Source of the DNA: Williamsia herbipolensis
Lineage (GTDB): Bacteria; Actinomycetota; Actinomycetes; Mycobacteriales; Mycobacteriaceae
Assembly (NCBI RefSeq): GCF_000964005.1
Contig: NZ_JXYP01000009.1
Span: 51,016-115,015 of the forward strand
Reading direction: 5' to 3'
DNA: 64,000 bases
A program made the position numbers and the translations under genes. How positions within the stretch are numbered: the stretch's first letter is position 1; each line of letters begins with the position of its first letter. The notes under the pieces were generated by a model that ran no database searches, had not been told where the DNA came from, and was given only the letters and a program-made list of their open reading frames with translations. This document shows positions 51,671 to 60,760 of the stretch, in pieces.

Positions 51671-51940
51671 GTGACGACGAACAGTCGGATCGCGTTCGCG
51701 ATCGGGACGACCGCCGGTGTCGTGCTCGTGGTCGTCGGTGTCGCGCTCCGCGTTGCTGCGGTGCGCGAGCACGACCGATGCCTCGCACCCGATCTCAATC
51801 GCTTCTCCGGAGCGTCGGTTCTGGCCAACTGTGACGACCCCAGCAGCACAGGGATCGTCGTGGCAGTCCTCGGTGTGCTCGTTCTGCTCGCCACTGCAGC
51901 GCGTCTCGTGATCGGCCGTCGGAATCCGCATCGCGCGTGA
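51671..51940 (+). CDS. small two-segment membrane protein
   Basis: 89 residues from GTG 51671. Seen: two hydrophobic segments (about 8-29 and 61-82) flanking a polar loop with two Cys (H-D-R-C and A-N-C), and a basic tail. The topology puts the Cys loop outside. No family recognised; codon use fits the genome. Confidence 0.55.
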   Translation: MTTNSRIAFAIGTTAGVVLVVVGVALRVAAVREHDRCLAPDLNRFSGASVLANCDDPSSTGIVVAVLGVLVLLATAARLVIGRRNPHRA

Positions 51941-52380
51941 ACGGTGACGCCGCATCTCGAGGCGGCGGGGCGAATGCCGCACCCGTTCCGGCCTGTCGCG
52001 CCGAATCGGGTTGGGTGGGGAGCGGTTCAACACATCGCCCACCTGCGATGAGGAGCGCGTAGCGTCGGTCAGGCCAGAGGAACAGGAGAGCGGGTGCTGT
52101 GTCCGAAGAAGAGATTGAGCGACATGACCATGACCCCCGCGCGCTGGAGGAAAATGCCTCCTGATGTGATCCCGACTTCGACCACTCAAGACGCGACACC
52201 GTGCGCGGCCGACGCGGATATCCCACCTGTAGACGATCCGCAGACCGGAGTCATTCGCACCTTCTCGTGAGCCCACGGACCCTCGCTGAGCTCGTCGAGC
52301 GTGTCGCTTCCGCGCGGATGCATCGAGCCGCGCGCGCATCGGGGTGACGGCGAGTGGAAGGCGCCGGGCTGGGATGAACC
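51941..52380. other. 440-bp gap with no clear gene
   Basis: Only one weak candidate is seen: a 21-codon frame from GTG 52099 to 52164 with AGGAGAG 8 bp upstream and acidic content (S-E-E-E-I-E-R-H-D). It may be a small peptide gene or a remnant of a longer gene. The rest shows no protein-like frame, repeat or RNA fold that I can name. Confidence 0.4.
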
Positions 52381-52454
52381 TGGAGCCGATGACGGGAATC
52401 GAACCCGCGTATTCAGCTTGGGAAGCTGATGTTCTGCCATTGAACTACATCGGC
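52381..52454 (-). tRNA. tRNA-Gly (anticodon CCC)
   Basis: Read on the minus strand it folds as a full cloverleaf: acceptor GCCGATG pairs with CATCGGC, the anticodon stem TCAGC/GCTGA encloses loop TTCCCAA (anticodon CCC), and the T arm is GCGGGTTCGATTCCCGT. The 3' CCA is encoded (52381-52383). CCC reads the GGG glycine codon. Confidence 0.95.
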
Positions 52455-52623
52455 GTGCGCGGTGACCGCGCGGTGAAAGCCTAGCAAAGCCCGGGGTGGC
52501 GGTCGGCGATCGCGCTGCTCAGGCGGGCGGTCCGGGCCGACTGTGCGATGTGACAAGCGGTGGCAGCGGAAGTGTGACCGGTAGTAGTTTCACCACAAAA
52601 CCATGCCGACAAGGAGTGTCCCC

Positions 52624-52632
52624 ATGGCTTGA
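52624..52632 (+). promoter_or_regulatory. minimal ATG-GCT-TGA frame with strong ribosome site before the esterase
   Basis: AAGGAG precedes ATG 52624, which is followed by one sense codon and a stop; the stop overlaps ATG 52632, which is in frame with the esterase. It could be a start-stop element affecting expression, or simply the real start region after a base change. Confidence 0.3.
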
Positions 52633-52661
52633 TGGACGAACTCAACGCCTATGGAGGCAGC

Positions 52662-54215
52662 GTGCGCACTCGCTTGTATGTGGCCCTGGTGGCCGCCGTC
52701 ATCTGTTCGTTCCTGGTCGCGCCGGCGGCATCCGCGCGCACGCCGGTGGTGTCGGTGGCCGGAGGCGCGGTGAGCGGCGCCCGCGTCGACGGCATCACGC
52801 AGTACCTCGGGGTGCCGTTCGCCCAGGCGGCGCGCTTCTCTGCACCGCGCCCTGCGGCGCCGTGGCCCGGGGTCAGGCGCGCCACCACCCACGGCCCACA
52901 GTGCCCGCAGTCGCTGCCGGGGGGCATCCCGCCGGCGTTGTCGCCGTTCACCAACAGCGAGAACTGCCTCAGCGTCGACCTCTACGTACCTGATTCGGCT
53001 GCGACGCAACGACTCCCCGTGATGGTCTACCTCTACGGCGGCGCCTACGTGCTCGGCTCCAACCAGCAGTACGACTCGCCCGCCGAGATGGCCCGCACCG
53101 GCAACGTCATCATCGCCGTGCCCAACTACCGACTCGGACCGTTCGGCTTCATGGCCCTACCGGAACTCGCGGCCGAATCCGGCGGCGCCACCGGTACTTA
53201 CGGCACCCAGGACCAACAGTTCGCGCTGCGCTGGGTGCGCGACAACATCGGCCGCTTCGGCGGCGACCCGAACGATGTGACCCTTTTCGGGGAATCGGCC
53301 GGTGCGATGAGCGTGTGCACCCAGATCTCGGCACCAGGATCGCGCGGACTGTTTCAGAAGGCGATCATCGAGAGCGGTCCGTGTGTGCGCAGCCCACTCG
53401 TGCCGCCCCGCAAGGAGATCGGCTACCAGCGTTCGGAGAAGTACGCGGCGAGCACGGGTTGCACCGACCCGCGCACCCGCCTCGCGTGCCTGCGCAGGTT
53501 GCCGATCGACAAACTCCTCGACTCGCCCACGACGAAGTTCGATTCGCCGCTGGCCACGTGGACGCCGTTCATCGACGACGTCGTGTTGACCACCACCCCC
53601 GACGAGGCACTGCGCAACGGCGCAGCGGCCGACATCCCGCTGATCATCGGCAGCAACGCCGACGAGGGCCGCCTGTTCGTGGCGCTGTTCGACTACGCGA
53701 ACGGTCGTATCCCGACGGCGGAGAGCTTCCGCTCCACGGTGCGCACGGTGTACCCCGATCGCGCCGATGCCGTACTCGCCGCCTACCCGCTCTCGCGATA
53801 CCGCACACCGGCCGACGCGCTGGCCGCGGTCTACACCGACTCCCTGTTCGCCTGCGCCGCCTCGGCGACCACCGCCGCGGCACGCGCGGTCGGCGCGACG
53901 GTGTGGCAGTACCGGTTCACCGCAGCGCCCCTCGGCCGGTCGAATCCATTGCTGTCGGGGGCGTTCCACGCCTCGGAGATCCCGTTCCTGTTCTCGCGCC
54001 TCGGCGGCGTGCCGATCCCGTGGACCGGGGCCTCGGCGGCCCTGGCCCGACAGATGAAGGCGCAGTGGACGACCTTCGCCCGCACCGGCCGGCCCAACGG
54101 TCCCGGTCTGCCCTCGTGGACGCCCGACGGGCGATTCCTCTCGATCGACACCTCGGCGTCGTCGATGCGCACCGGCTTCGACGCGCTGCACCACTGCGGG
54201 GTCTGGGGAGCGTGA
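52662..54215 (+). CDS. secreted type-B carboxylesterase
   Basis: 517 residues from GTG 52662, with GGAGG 4 bp upstream; ATG 52632 in the same frame would add 10 residues before the signal peptide. Seen: signal peptide ending A-A-S-A-R-T, type-B signature with F-G-E-S-A-G-A-M-S (nucleophile Ser), the disulfide-bearing E-N-C-L-S-V-D-L-Y, acid in S-N-A-D-E-G-R and His in F-H-A-S-E-I-P-F. Known: hydrolysis of carboxylic esters. It acts outside the cell. Minimal start-stop element upstream. Confidence 0.9.
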   Translation: MRTRLYVALVAAVICSFLVAPAASARTPVVSVAGGAVSGARVDGITQYLGVPFAQAARFSAPRPAAPWPGVRRATTHGPQCPQSLPGGIPPALSPFTNSENCLSVDLYVPDSAATQRLPVMVYLYGGAYVLGSNQQYDSPAEMARTGNVIIAVPNYRLGPFGFMALPELAAESGGATGTYGTQDQQFALRWVRDNIGRFGGDPNDVTLFGESAGAMSVCTQISAPGSRGLFQKAIIESGPCVRSPLVPPRKEIGYQRSEKYAASTGCTDPRTRLACLRRLPIDKLLDSPTTKFDSPLATWTPFIDDVVLTTTPDEALRNGAAADIPLIIGSNADEGRLFVALFDYANGRIPTAESFRSTVRTVYPDRADAVLAAYPLSRYRTPADALAAVYTDSLFACAASATTAAARAVGATVWQYRFTAAPLGRSNPLLSGAFHASEIPFLFSRLGGVPIPWTGASAALARQMKAQWTTFARTGRPNGPGLPSWTPDGRFLSIDTSASSMRTGFDALHHCGVWGA

Positions 54216-54268
54216 ATCCCCGGACGAGGGCAGCGCACCACGTCTGAGGGCGGTGGGAGACTGGACGC

Positions 54269-55315
54269 ATGAGGCCCGTCTCCGACCTGACCGCCCCCAT
54301 GACGCCGTACGACGCGCTGCTGCGGGTCGCGTTCCACATGGAGCGTGCCCGTGCGAGCACCTACCGTGTCGAGGCGTTCCGCAAGGCGGCCGGGATCGTG
54401 GCGCAGCTGGGCCTCGACGAGACCCGCGCGCGGGTGGAGCGTCACGCGATCGGCGAGATCAGCGGGATCGGAACGTCCACGGCAACGGTCATCAACGAGG
54501 CGATACGCGGGAAGGTGCCGGCCCGCCTGCACACCCTGCAGACCGAGACCGCCCCACTCGCCGAGGGCGGTGCCGACCTCTACGAGGCGCTGCGCGGCGA
54601 TCTCCACGCCCACTCGAACTGGAGTGACGGCGGAGCGTCGATCGACGAGATGGTCGATGCGGCAGCGGCACTCGGCCAGGAATGGATGGCCCTGACCGAC
54701 CACTCGCCGCGGCTGCGGGTCGCCAACGGACTCTCGGCCGAACGGCTCACCCACCAGATCGAGGTCGTCGCCGACATCAACGCCGCCCGCGACGACGACT
54801 TCCGTCTGCTCACCGGCATCGAGGTCGACATCCTCGACGACGGCGCCCTCGACCAGACCAACGACATGCTCGACCGCCTCGAGATCGTCACCGCATCAGT
54901 CCATTCGAACCTCAAGATGGATCGCGGACCGATGACCCGACGCATGCTGACCGCGGTGAGCGACCCGCACGTCAACGTCCTCGGCCACTGCACCGGGCGG
55001 TTGGTCACGGGCGGGCGCGGCCAGCGACCGCAATCGCGCTTCGATCCGCACGTGGTGTTCGAGGCCTGCGCGCTGACGGGTACCGCGGTGGAGATCAACT
55101 CCCGACCCGAACGCGTCGACCCACCCGACGACCTCATCGAGATCGCGCGCGACCTCGGGTGCCTGTTCGCCATCGACTCCGACGCCCACGCGCCGGGGCA
55201 GCTCGACTTCAAGTCGCTGGGATGCGAACGGGCCGAGCAGCACGGGATCCCGGCCGAGCGTATCGTCACCACCTGGCCGGTGGAACGGGTACGCGAGTGG
55301 GCATCGGATCGGTAG
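54269..55315 (+). CDS. PHP-domain phosphoesterase with PolX-like N-terminus
   Basis: 348 residues. Seen: residues about 10-90 resemble the helix-hairpin-helix region of X-family polymerases (Y-R-V-E-A-F-R-K-A-A, G-E-I-S-G-I-G-T-S-T-A), then a PHP domain with metal ligands in G-D-L-H-A-H-S-N-W-S-D-G, L-T-D-H-S-P-R, G-I-E-V-D-I-L, A-S-V-H-S-N, L-G-H-C-T-G and D-S-D-A-H-A. The palm and fingers of PolX are missing. Known: PHP domains are metal-dependent phosphoesterases or nucleases, so a DNA-processing role is plausible. Confidence 0.85.
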   Translation: MRPVSDLTAPMTPYDALLRVAFHMERARASTYRVEAFRKAAGIVAQLGLDETRARVERHAIGEISGIGTSTATVINEAIRGKVPARLHTLQTETAPLAEGGADLYEALRGDLHAHSNWSDGGASIDEMVDAAAALGQEWMALTDHSPRLRVANGLSAERLTHQIEVVADINAARDDDFRLLTGIEVDILDDGALDQTNDMLDRLEIVTASVHSNLKMDRGPMTRRMLTAVSDPHVNVLGHCTGRLVTGGRGQRPQSRFDPHVVFEACALTGTAVEINSRPERVDPPDDLIEIARDLGCLFAIDSDAHAPGQLDFKSLGCERAEQHGIPAERIVTTWPVERVREWASDR

Positions 55316-55432
55316 TGCACCGATCGGCGTTGTCCACAGGCCGAGCAACGGTTTTCGGGTGTTGTCGGACCCCTCTTCTACACTGATGGGAGTCGCTCGG
55401 GGGAGCGGTTCCGGTCGGGAAGGGGTGGACAG

Positions 55433-56905
55433 ATGTCGGTGATCGCCTGGCCTGTCGAACCTTTCGCGGTCTCGGACATGCTCCGCGCGCTCGAGGAGAC
55501 GGTCGAGGAGATGCAGTCGGCACCGATGTCGGCCCTGGCCGACGCCGAGCTGCGCGAGCTGATGCACAGCGTGGAGCGGGTGGGACGCAAGCTCGGAGTC
55601 GTATCGCACAACGTGGTCACCGAGGTCGCCTCGCGGGGCTCCTACTCCGAATGGGGTTATCGCAGGGTCACATCGATGCTCACCGGCGAACTCCATCTGT
55701 CGTCGGCGGAGGCGCATCGGCGCGTCCGCGTGGCTGCCGCGACCTGCCCCACGACAGGCATCACCGGCGAGGTCACCGAACCGCGCCACTTCGATGTCGC
55801 GATGGGGATCTACGACGGCACGTTGTCGGAACAGAGCGCCGACGCCGTGTTGACCGTCCTCGACAAGATCCCCTCGGCGGTCGACGACGACGTCCGTGTC
55901 TCGGCCGAGGCGACGATGGTCGAGCTCGCCCGTGACCTCTCACCGCGAGAGGTCAGCGGTGTCGGCGACCGACTACTTGCCCACCTCGATCCCGACGGTT
56001 CGTTGACCGGCGACGGCGACCGTGCGCTGCAGCGTGGGCTGTCGGTGTCGGCTCAGGACGCCGCGCTGATGTCGAAGCTCACCGCCACCCTCGACCCCGC
56101 GACCCGCGCGATGCTCGACGTCCTCCTCGATGCCTGGGCCGCGCCCGGGATGAACAACCCCGACGACCCCGCGTCGCCGGCCGGATCACGCACCGACCCC
56201 GACACCGATCGGGACCTGGCCGAGGCCGCCGCCGGACGCGACACCCGCTCGGCCCCGCAGCGACGGCACGATGCACTCTCGGCGATGCTGTCGCGCGTGA
56301 TCGCGACCGGCACCCTCGGCTCGCACGGCGGTTCGCCCGCCCAGGTCGTCGCCACCATGACACTCGACGAACTGATCGCTATGTCGGGTGTCGCCGACAC
56401 GATGACCGCGTCGCAGATGCCGGTCGAGGACCTCGTGGACCTCGCGAAGGAGAACAACGCGCTGCTCGGCATCCTCGATCCGACAGGGATGCCGCTCTAT
56501 CTCGGTCGTACACGGCGACTGGCCACGGTGGCTCAGCGGATCGCCGAGTGGTTGCGGTCGCGGGGCTGCACCTTCCCGGGATGCCGGGTGGCACAGACCC
56601 GAACGCAGGCCCACCACCTCGACGAGTGGCGCAACGGCGGGCCCACCGACATCACGAATCTCGGCGCCGCATGCTTCGACCACCACCCGATGGCCGGCGA
56701 CGAGCCCCACCAGTGGCGCACCGAGCTGGTCACCGAGGGGCGATACCGCGGCCGGGTCGCATGGATCCCGCCCGCATCGATCGACCCTCAGAGACGGCCG
56801 CGCATCAACCACGCCCATCACCCCGACGAGCTGCTCGCGCAGGCGTGGGAACGCGTCTGCGACGACCGTGCCGGTCCCGCACGGCGCGACCCGTGGGTCA
56901 CCTGA
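55433..56905 (+). CDS. DUF222/HNH-endonuclease (13E12-type) protein
   Basis: 490 residues. Seen: an N-terminal helical DUF222 domain (about 30-310) and a C-terminal HNH motif with [27 protein letters not shown]. Known: this family is multi-copy in mycobacteria, Gordonia and relatives, annotated as the 13E12 repeat family; activity is not established. No flanking inverted repeat was seen. A TACACT box and GGGGAG-type purines lie in the 117-bp gap upstream. Confidence 0.9.
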   Translation: MSVIAWPVEPFAVSDMLRALEETVEEMQSAPMSALADAELRELMHSVERVGRKLGVVSHNVVTEVASRGSYSEWGYRRVTSMLTGELHLSSAEAHRRVRVAAATCPTTGITGEVTEPRHFDVAMGIYDGTLSEQSADAVLTVLDKIPSAVDDDVRVSAEATMVELARDLSPREVSGVGDRLLAHLDPDGSLTGDGDRALQRGLSVSAQDAALMSKLTATLDPATRAMLDVLLDAWAAPGMNNPDDPASPAGSRTDPDTDRDLAEAAAGRDTRSAPQRRHDALSAMLSRVIATGTLGSHGGSPAQVVATMTLDELIAMSGVADTMTASQMPVEDLVDLAKENNALLGILDPTGMPLYLGRTRRLATVAQRIAEWLRSRGCTFPGCRVAQTRTQAHHLDEWRNGGPTDITNLGAACFDHHPMAGDEPHQWRTELVTEGRYRGRVAWIPPASIDPQRRPRINHAHHPDELLAQAWERVCDDRAGPARRDPWVT

Positions 56906-56927
56906 CCGCTGCGTTAACCTCGTGCGC

Positions 56928-57497
56928 ATGCTGCTCTCCGATCGAGACATCCGTGCCGAGCTGGACAGCGGCCGGTTGGCGCTCGCCCCCTACGACCCGG
57001 CGTTGGTGCAGCCGTCGAGCGTCGACGTGCGCCTCGACGGGCTGTTCCGGGTGTTCAACAACACCCGCTACACCCACATCGACCCGGCGCAGCGGCAGGA
57101 CGAGCTGACCAGCCTCGTCGAGCCGCCCGAGGGCGAACCGTTCGTCCTGCACCCCGGCGAATTCGTCCTCGGATCGACACTCGAGGTCTGCACCCTTCCC
57201 GACGATCTGGCCGGGCGCCTCGAGGGCAAGTCGTCGCTGGGGCGCCTCGGACTGCTGACGCACTCGACGGCAGGCTTCATCGACCCGGGCTTCACCGGCC
57301 ACATCACGCTGGAGCTGTCGAACGTCGCCAACCTGCCGATCACCCTGTGGCCCGGGATGAAGATCGGCCAGCTGTGCCTCATCCGACTCTCCAGCCCCGC
57401 CGAGAACCCGTACGGCAGCGCCTCGGTCGGATCGAAGTACCAGGGCCAGCGCGGCCCCACCCCATCGAAGGCATATCTGAACTTCGGCAATTCCTGA
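56928..57497 (+). CDS. dcd: dCTP deaminase (bifunctional dCTP deaminase/dUTPase type)
   Basis: 189 residues from ATG 56928, matching the family start M-L-L-S-D-R-D-I. Seen: the dUTPase-like jelly roll with [30 protein letters not shown] and the C-terminal [10 protein letters not shown]. Known: the actinobacterial enzyme converts dCTP to dUMP directly. A TAACCT box 7 bp before the ATG points to a leaderless transcript. Confidence 0.95.
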   Translation: MLLSDRDIRAELDSGRLALAPYDPALVQPSSVDVRLDGLFRVFNNTRYTHIDPAQRQDELTSLVEPPEGEPFVLHPGEFVLGSTLEVCTLPDDLAGRLEGKSSLGRLGLLTHSTAGFIDPGFTGHITLELSNVANLPITLWPGMKIGQLCLIRLSSPAENPYGSASVGSKYQGQRGPTPSKAYLNFGNS

Positions 57498-57607
57498 CCC
57501 GATGACACACGCCGGTAACGCCGGCGTCGGATCGCGTTCACGCGTACGTTCCACACCGCACTGTTGGGTTGGCGACCAACGAGATTCGCCTTGTACAGTC
57601 GCGGTTC

Positions 57608-58963
57608 ATGAGGATGACTGTCTTCGGGTGCGGCTATCTCGGTGCCACCCACGCCGCCTGTATGGCCGAGCTGGGCCACGACGTCCTCGGTGTGGACGTC
57701 GACGCCGAGAAGGTCGCCATGCTCGCCCGCGGCGAGGTGCCGTTCTACGAGCCGGGGTTGCCGGAGGTGCTCGCCCGCAGCCTCGAGTCGGGTCGGCTGC
57801 ATTTCACGACCGACTTCGACGAGGCGGCCGCGTTCGCCGACGTCCACTTCCTCGGTGTCGGTACGCCGCAGAAGCGCGGTGAGTACGCCGCCGATCTGAA
57901 GTACGTGTTCTCGGTGGTCGACGAACTCGCGGCGCGTCTGACGGGCTCGCACCTGCTGATCGGCAAGTCGACGGTGCCCGTCGGTACGTCGGTGGAGATC
58001 AAGAAGCGGATCGCGGCGACCGGTACCTCCGCCGACATCTCCGTCGCCTGGAACCCCGAGTTCCTGCGCGAGGGCTTCGCGGTCGCCGACACCCTGCGGC
58101 CCGACCGCATCGTGCTGGGGCTCGACCCCGACGGCGATCCCGACGCCGTCGTGGCGAAGGTGGAGGAGGTGTACGCACCGATCCTCGCGGCCGAAACTCC
58201 CTTTCTGCGTACCGATCTGGCGACCGCCGAGCTGGTGAAGGTGTCGGCGAACGCGTTCCTGGCCACGAAGATCTCGTTCATCAACGCGATGAGTGAGGTG
58301 TGCGAGGCCGCCGGGGCCGACGTGTCGACCCTCGCCGACGCCATCGGCTACGACCAGCGCATCGGACGCCGATTCCTCAACGCGGGCTTGGGTTTCGGTG
58401 GCGGGTGTCTGCCCAAGGACATCCGGGCGTTCATGGCGCGTGCCGGTGAACTCGGTGCGTCGCAGGCGTTGACGTTCCTGCGTGAGGTCGACTCGATCAA
58501 CATGCGGCGTCGCACGGCGATGGTGGAGTTGGCGACCGTGGCGTGCGGCGGGAGCCTCCTGGGGTCGAACATCGCAGTGCTCGGAGCGGCGTTCAAACCC
58601 GAGAGCGACGACGTGCGCGACTCACCCGCCCTCAACGTGGCGGGACAGCTACAGCTCAAGGGCGCCGCGGTGAGCGTCTACGACCCGAAGGCGATGGCGA
58701 ACTCGCGCAAGCTGTTCCCGACCCTGGACTACACCGACTCCGCGCGCGAGGCCTGCCACCTCGCCGACGCGGTGCTGGTGCTGACCGAGTGGGCGGAGTT
58801 CCTCGAACTCAAGCCGGCCGATCTGGAACCGGTGGTGCGCAAGAAGGTGATCATCGACGGGCGGCGCTGCCTCGACCCGGCGGTGTGGATGAACGCCGGC
58901 TGGGAGTACCACGGCCTGGGCGGCACGCCGCGCGTCGTCGCCCCGTCGTCGCATACCCGCTGA
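57608..58963 (+). CDS. UDP-glucose 6-dehydrogenase
   Basis: 451 residues from ATG 57608 (ATG 57614 also possible). Seen: N-terminal NAD domain with F-G-C-G-Y-L-G-A-T, V-G-T-P-Q (nucleotide contact), K-S-T-V-P-V-G-T, the catalytic cysteine in G-F-G-G-G-C-L-P-K-D, and the second Rossmann half with L-G-A-A-F-K-P-E-S-D-D-V-R-D-S-P. Reaction: UDP-glucose to UDP-glucuronate with 2 NAD, for envelope polysaccharides. TACAGT lies 8 bp before the ATG (leaderless type), and a GTTGG/CCAAC inverted repeat lies at 57568-57580. Confidence 0.93.
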   Translation: MRMTVFGCGYLGATHAACMAELGHDVLGVDVDAEKVAMLARGEVPFYEPGLPEVLARSLESGRLHFTTDFDEAAAFADVHFLGVGTPQKRGEYAADLKYVFSVVDELAARLTGSHLLIGKSTVPVGTSVEIKKRIAATGTSADISVAWNPEFLREGFAVADTLRPDRIVLGLDPDGDPDAVVAKVEEVYAPILAAETPFLRTDLATAELVKVSANAFLATKISFINAMSEVCEAAGADVSTLADAIGYDQRIGRRFLNAGLGFGGGCLPKDIRAFMARAGELGASQALTFLREVDSINMRRRTAMVELATVACGGSLLGSNIAVLGAAFKPESDDVRDSPALNVAGQLQLKGAAVSVYDPKAMANSRKLFPTLDYTDSAREACHLADAVLVLTEWAEFLELKPADLEPVVRKKVIIDGRRCLDPAVWMNAGWEYHGLGGTPRVVAPSSHTR

Positions 58964-58965
58964 CC

Positions 58966-59685
58966 TCAGCTCCCGAGGTAGTCCTTCAGCTCTTCCTTCA
59001 GCGTGCGATCGAGCGCACGGTTGAGCGCGTTGTGCGCGGTCTTGGTGGCGACCGCGCGCATCTCGGTGACGAGCACCGCAGCCCACTCCGACTCCTCGTC
59101 GCCGCGCGGGATCCATCCGTCGCCGCGCCGGGCCACGAACTCGTCGCGCGCCGCCGAGATCAGGGTCTGTGCGGCGCCGTCGAGGTTCTCGTCGAGCTTG
59201 CCGAACACCGTGACCAGCGAGCGCAGCGCGAGACCCAGCTCGATCAGTCGCCCCATGCCGTAGACGGTGTCGCGGTCGAGCAGGATGTAGTCGTCGCCGT
59301 CGCGCTCGATGAGGCCCAGATCGACCATCGCGGCGTAGTCGGCGGCCTCGGAGGAACCGAGTATCGACTCCAGTGCCTCGGCCGAGATCCGCTCGGTGGG
59401 GGTCTTCGCCCACGGCTCGGCGAGGATCTCCTCGATGCCGAGCACCTCGGCCAGGCCGTCGCCGCGCTGCATCCCGCGGATGAAATCGGCGATGTGGCGC
59501 GCGGTGAAACCGCGCTTGAGGAGGTTGTTGATCAGGGTCAGACGGGCGAGATGATTGTCTGTGTAGATCGCGATCCGACCACGCTTCGCAGGACGGGGTA
59601 GCAGCCCCCGGTCCTGATAGCCACGCACGTTGCGCGTGGTCGTCCCGGCGGCGCGGGCCAGGTCGTCGATCCGATACTCAGTCAT
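58966..59685 (-). CDS. MerR-family transcriptional regulator
   Basis: 239 residues. Seen: winged helix N-terminus Y-R-I-D-D-L-A-R-A-A-G-T-T-T-R-N-V-R-G-Y-Q-D-R-G-L-L, then a helical effector region of about 150 residues, longer than in metal-sensing MerR members and without the Cys pattern for metals. Known: such MerR-like regulators of mycobacteria respond to organic ligands. Divergent from the LipR-like operon, with an imperfect palindrome in between; it probably controls that operon. Confidence 0.88.
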   Translation of the reverse strand: MTEYRIDDLARAAGTTTRNVRGYQDRGLLPRPAKRGRIAIYTDNHLARLTLINNLLKRGFTARHIADFIRGMQRGDGLAEVLGIEEILAEPWAKTPTERISAEALESILGSSEAADYAAMVDLGLIERDGDDYILLDRDTVYGMGRLIELGLALRSLVTVFGKLDENLDGAAQTLISAARDEFVARRGDGWIPRGDEESEWAAVLVTEMRAVATKTAHNALNRALDRTLKEELKDYLGS

Positions 59686-59745
59686 CAGCGCAGAAGCATA
59701 CCGCCAGGTCGACCACTGCCATTTGCGTTTGTCTCATGATCAAAC

Positions 59746-59765
59746 GTGACATTGACAAGTGTAAC
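59746..59765. promoter_or_regulatory. MerR-type operator/promoter candidate
   Basis: GTGACATT-gaca-AGTGTAAC is an imperfect inverted repeat (six of eight pairs match). It embeds a consensus -35 TTGACA (59752-59757). MerR regulators typically bind such repeats at or within the promoter spacer. Confidence 0.5.
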
Positions 59766-59787
59766 CATCTGTGGTGATCTCGTCGGC

Positions 59788-60759
59788 GTGAGAAGCTCCC
59801 TCCGATCACGCGCCCTGGTCACCTCGACCGCGCTGTGGTTGCCGCCGCTCGCCGAGCGCGTCCCCGCCACGCCGCAGGGCGTGCGCTTCACCCGACGACT
59901 CGTCGCCACCACCATGCGACTCGGTGGGCGGGTGCCCGCCGGCACCCAGGTCGACCGGGTCCGGACCGCCACCGACGACGGGTCACCGGTCCGCGGCGAG
60001 TGGGTGCGCCACCGCCGCGTCACCGACACCCGCCGAGTCATCCTCTACGTCCACGGCTCGGCGTTCGCCATCTGCTCGGCGGCCACCCACCGCGCGCTCG
60101 TGGCGCGACTGTCGAAGGCGTCGGGGATCGCGGCGTTCAGCGTCGACTACCGCCTCGCCCCCGAGCATCTCTTCCCGGCCGCCGCCGACGACGTCGCCGC
60201 GGCCTACCGATGGCTGATCGCCACCGGACACGAACCCGCCGACATCGTCCTCGCCGGCGACTCCGCCGGTGGTCACCTCATCCTCGACCTGCTGGCCTGC
60301 AATGCCCGCGAGAACGCGCCCCAGCCCGGTGCGGTGGTGATGATGTCGCCGCTGTTCGATCTCACGCTGGCGCTGGCCGCCGAGCGCGAACGCGTACGCC
60401 GCGACCCGATGATCTCGGCGAACGCCGCGGCCCGCCTGGTCGGCCACTACACGCGCGGCGCCGACCACGACGGCCCGCGACTGCGACTCGACCTGGCGAA
60501 GGGGTCGGTGCTGCCGCCGATGCTGGTGCAGGCCGGTGGAGCCGAGATGTTGAGCGCCGACGCGCGCAAGGTCGCCGAGGTGGTCACCGCGGCCGGCGGA
60601 CGGTGCGAACTGCAGATCTGGCCCGGTCAGATGCACGTCTTCCAGGCCTTCGACCGCCTCATCCCCGAGGCCGACCGCGCCGTCGCAGCGGCCGCGGTCT
60701 TCCTCACCACCGCGCTACGACGCGACCACTCGACCACCGGACACCGACGGAGTGCATGA
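59788..60759 (+). CDS. HSL-type alpha/beta hydrolase, LipR-like
   Basis: 323 residues from GTG 59788; a GTG at 59746 lies inside the operator repeat and is rejected. Seen: the hormone-sensitive-lipase motif, present as Y-V-H-G-S-A-F instead of the usual H-G-G-G, V-D-Y-R-L-A-P-E-H, the nucleophile elbow G-D-S-A-G-G, and G-Q-M-H-V-F with the His. Known: esterases of this type act on short acyl esters. It is the first gene of a coupled set with the SDR and monooxygenase, as in the mymA locus of Mycobacterium (lipR, sadH, mymA). Confidence 0.87.
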   Translation: MRSSLRSRALVTSTALWLPPLAERVPATPQGVRFTRRLVATTMRLGGRVPAGTQVDRVRTATDDGSPVRGEWVRHRRVTDTRRVILYVHGSAFAICSAATHRALVARLSKASGIAAFSVDYRLAPEHLFPAAADDVAAAYRWLIATGHEPADIVLAGDSAGGHLILDLLACNARENAPQPGAVVMMSPLFDLTLALAAERERVRRDPMISANAAARLVGHYTRGADHDGPRLRLDLAKGSVLPPMLVQAGGAEMLSADARKVAEVVTAAGGRCELQIWPGQMHVFQAFDRLIPEADRAVAAAAVFLTTALRRDHSTTGHRRSA

Positions 60760-60760
60760 C

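Noticed and set aside
52381..52454. The tRNA-Gly gene as an attachment site of an integrated element
   Set aside because: No integrase or duplicated tRNA 3' end was seen on either side.
55433..56905. The DUF222/HNH gene as part of an insertion element
   Set aside because: No flanking inverted or direct repeats and no intron signs; neighbours are ordinary chromosomal genes.
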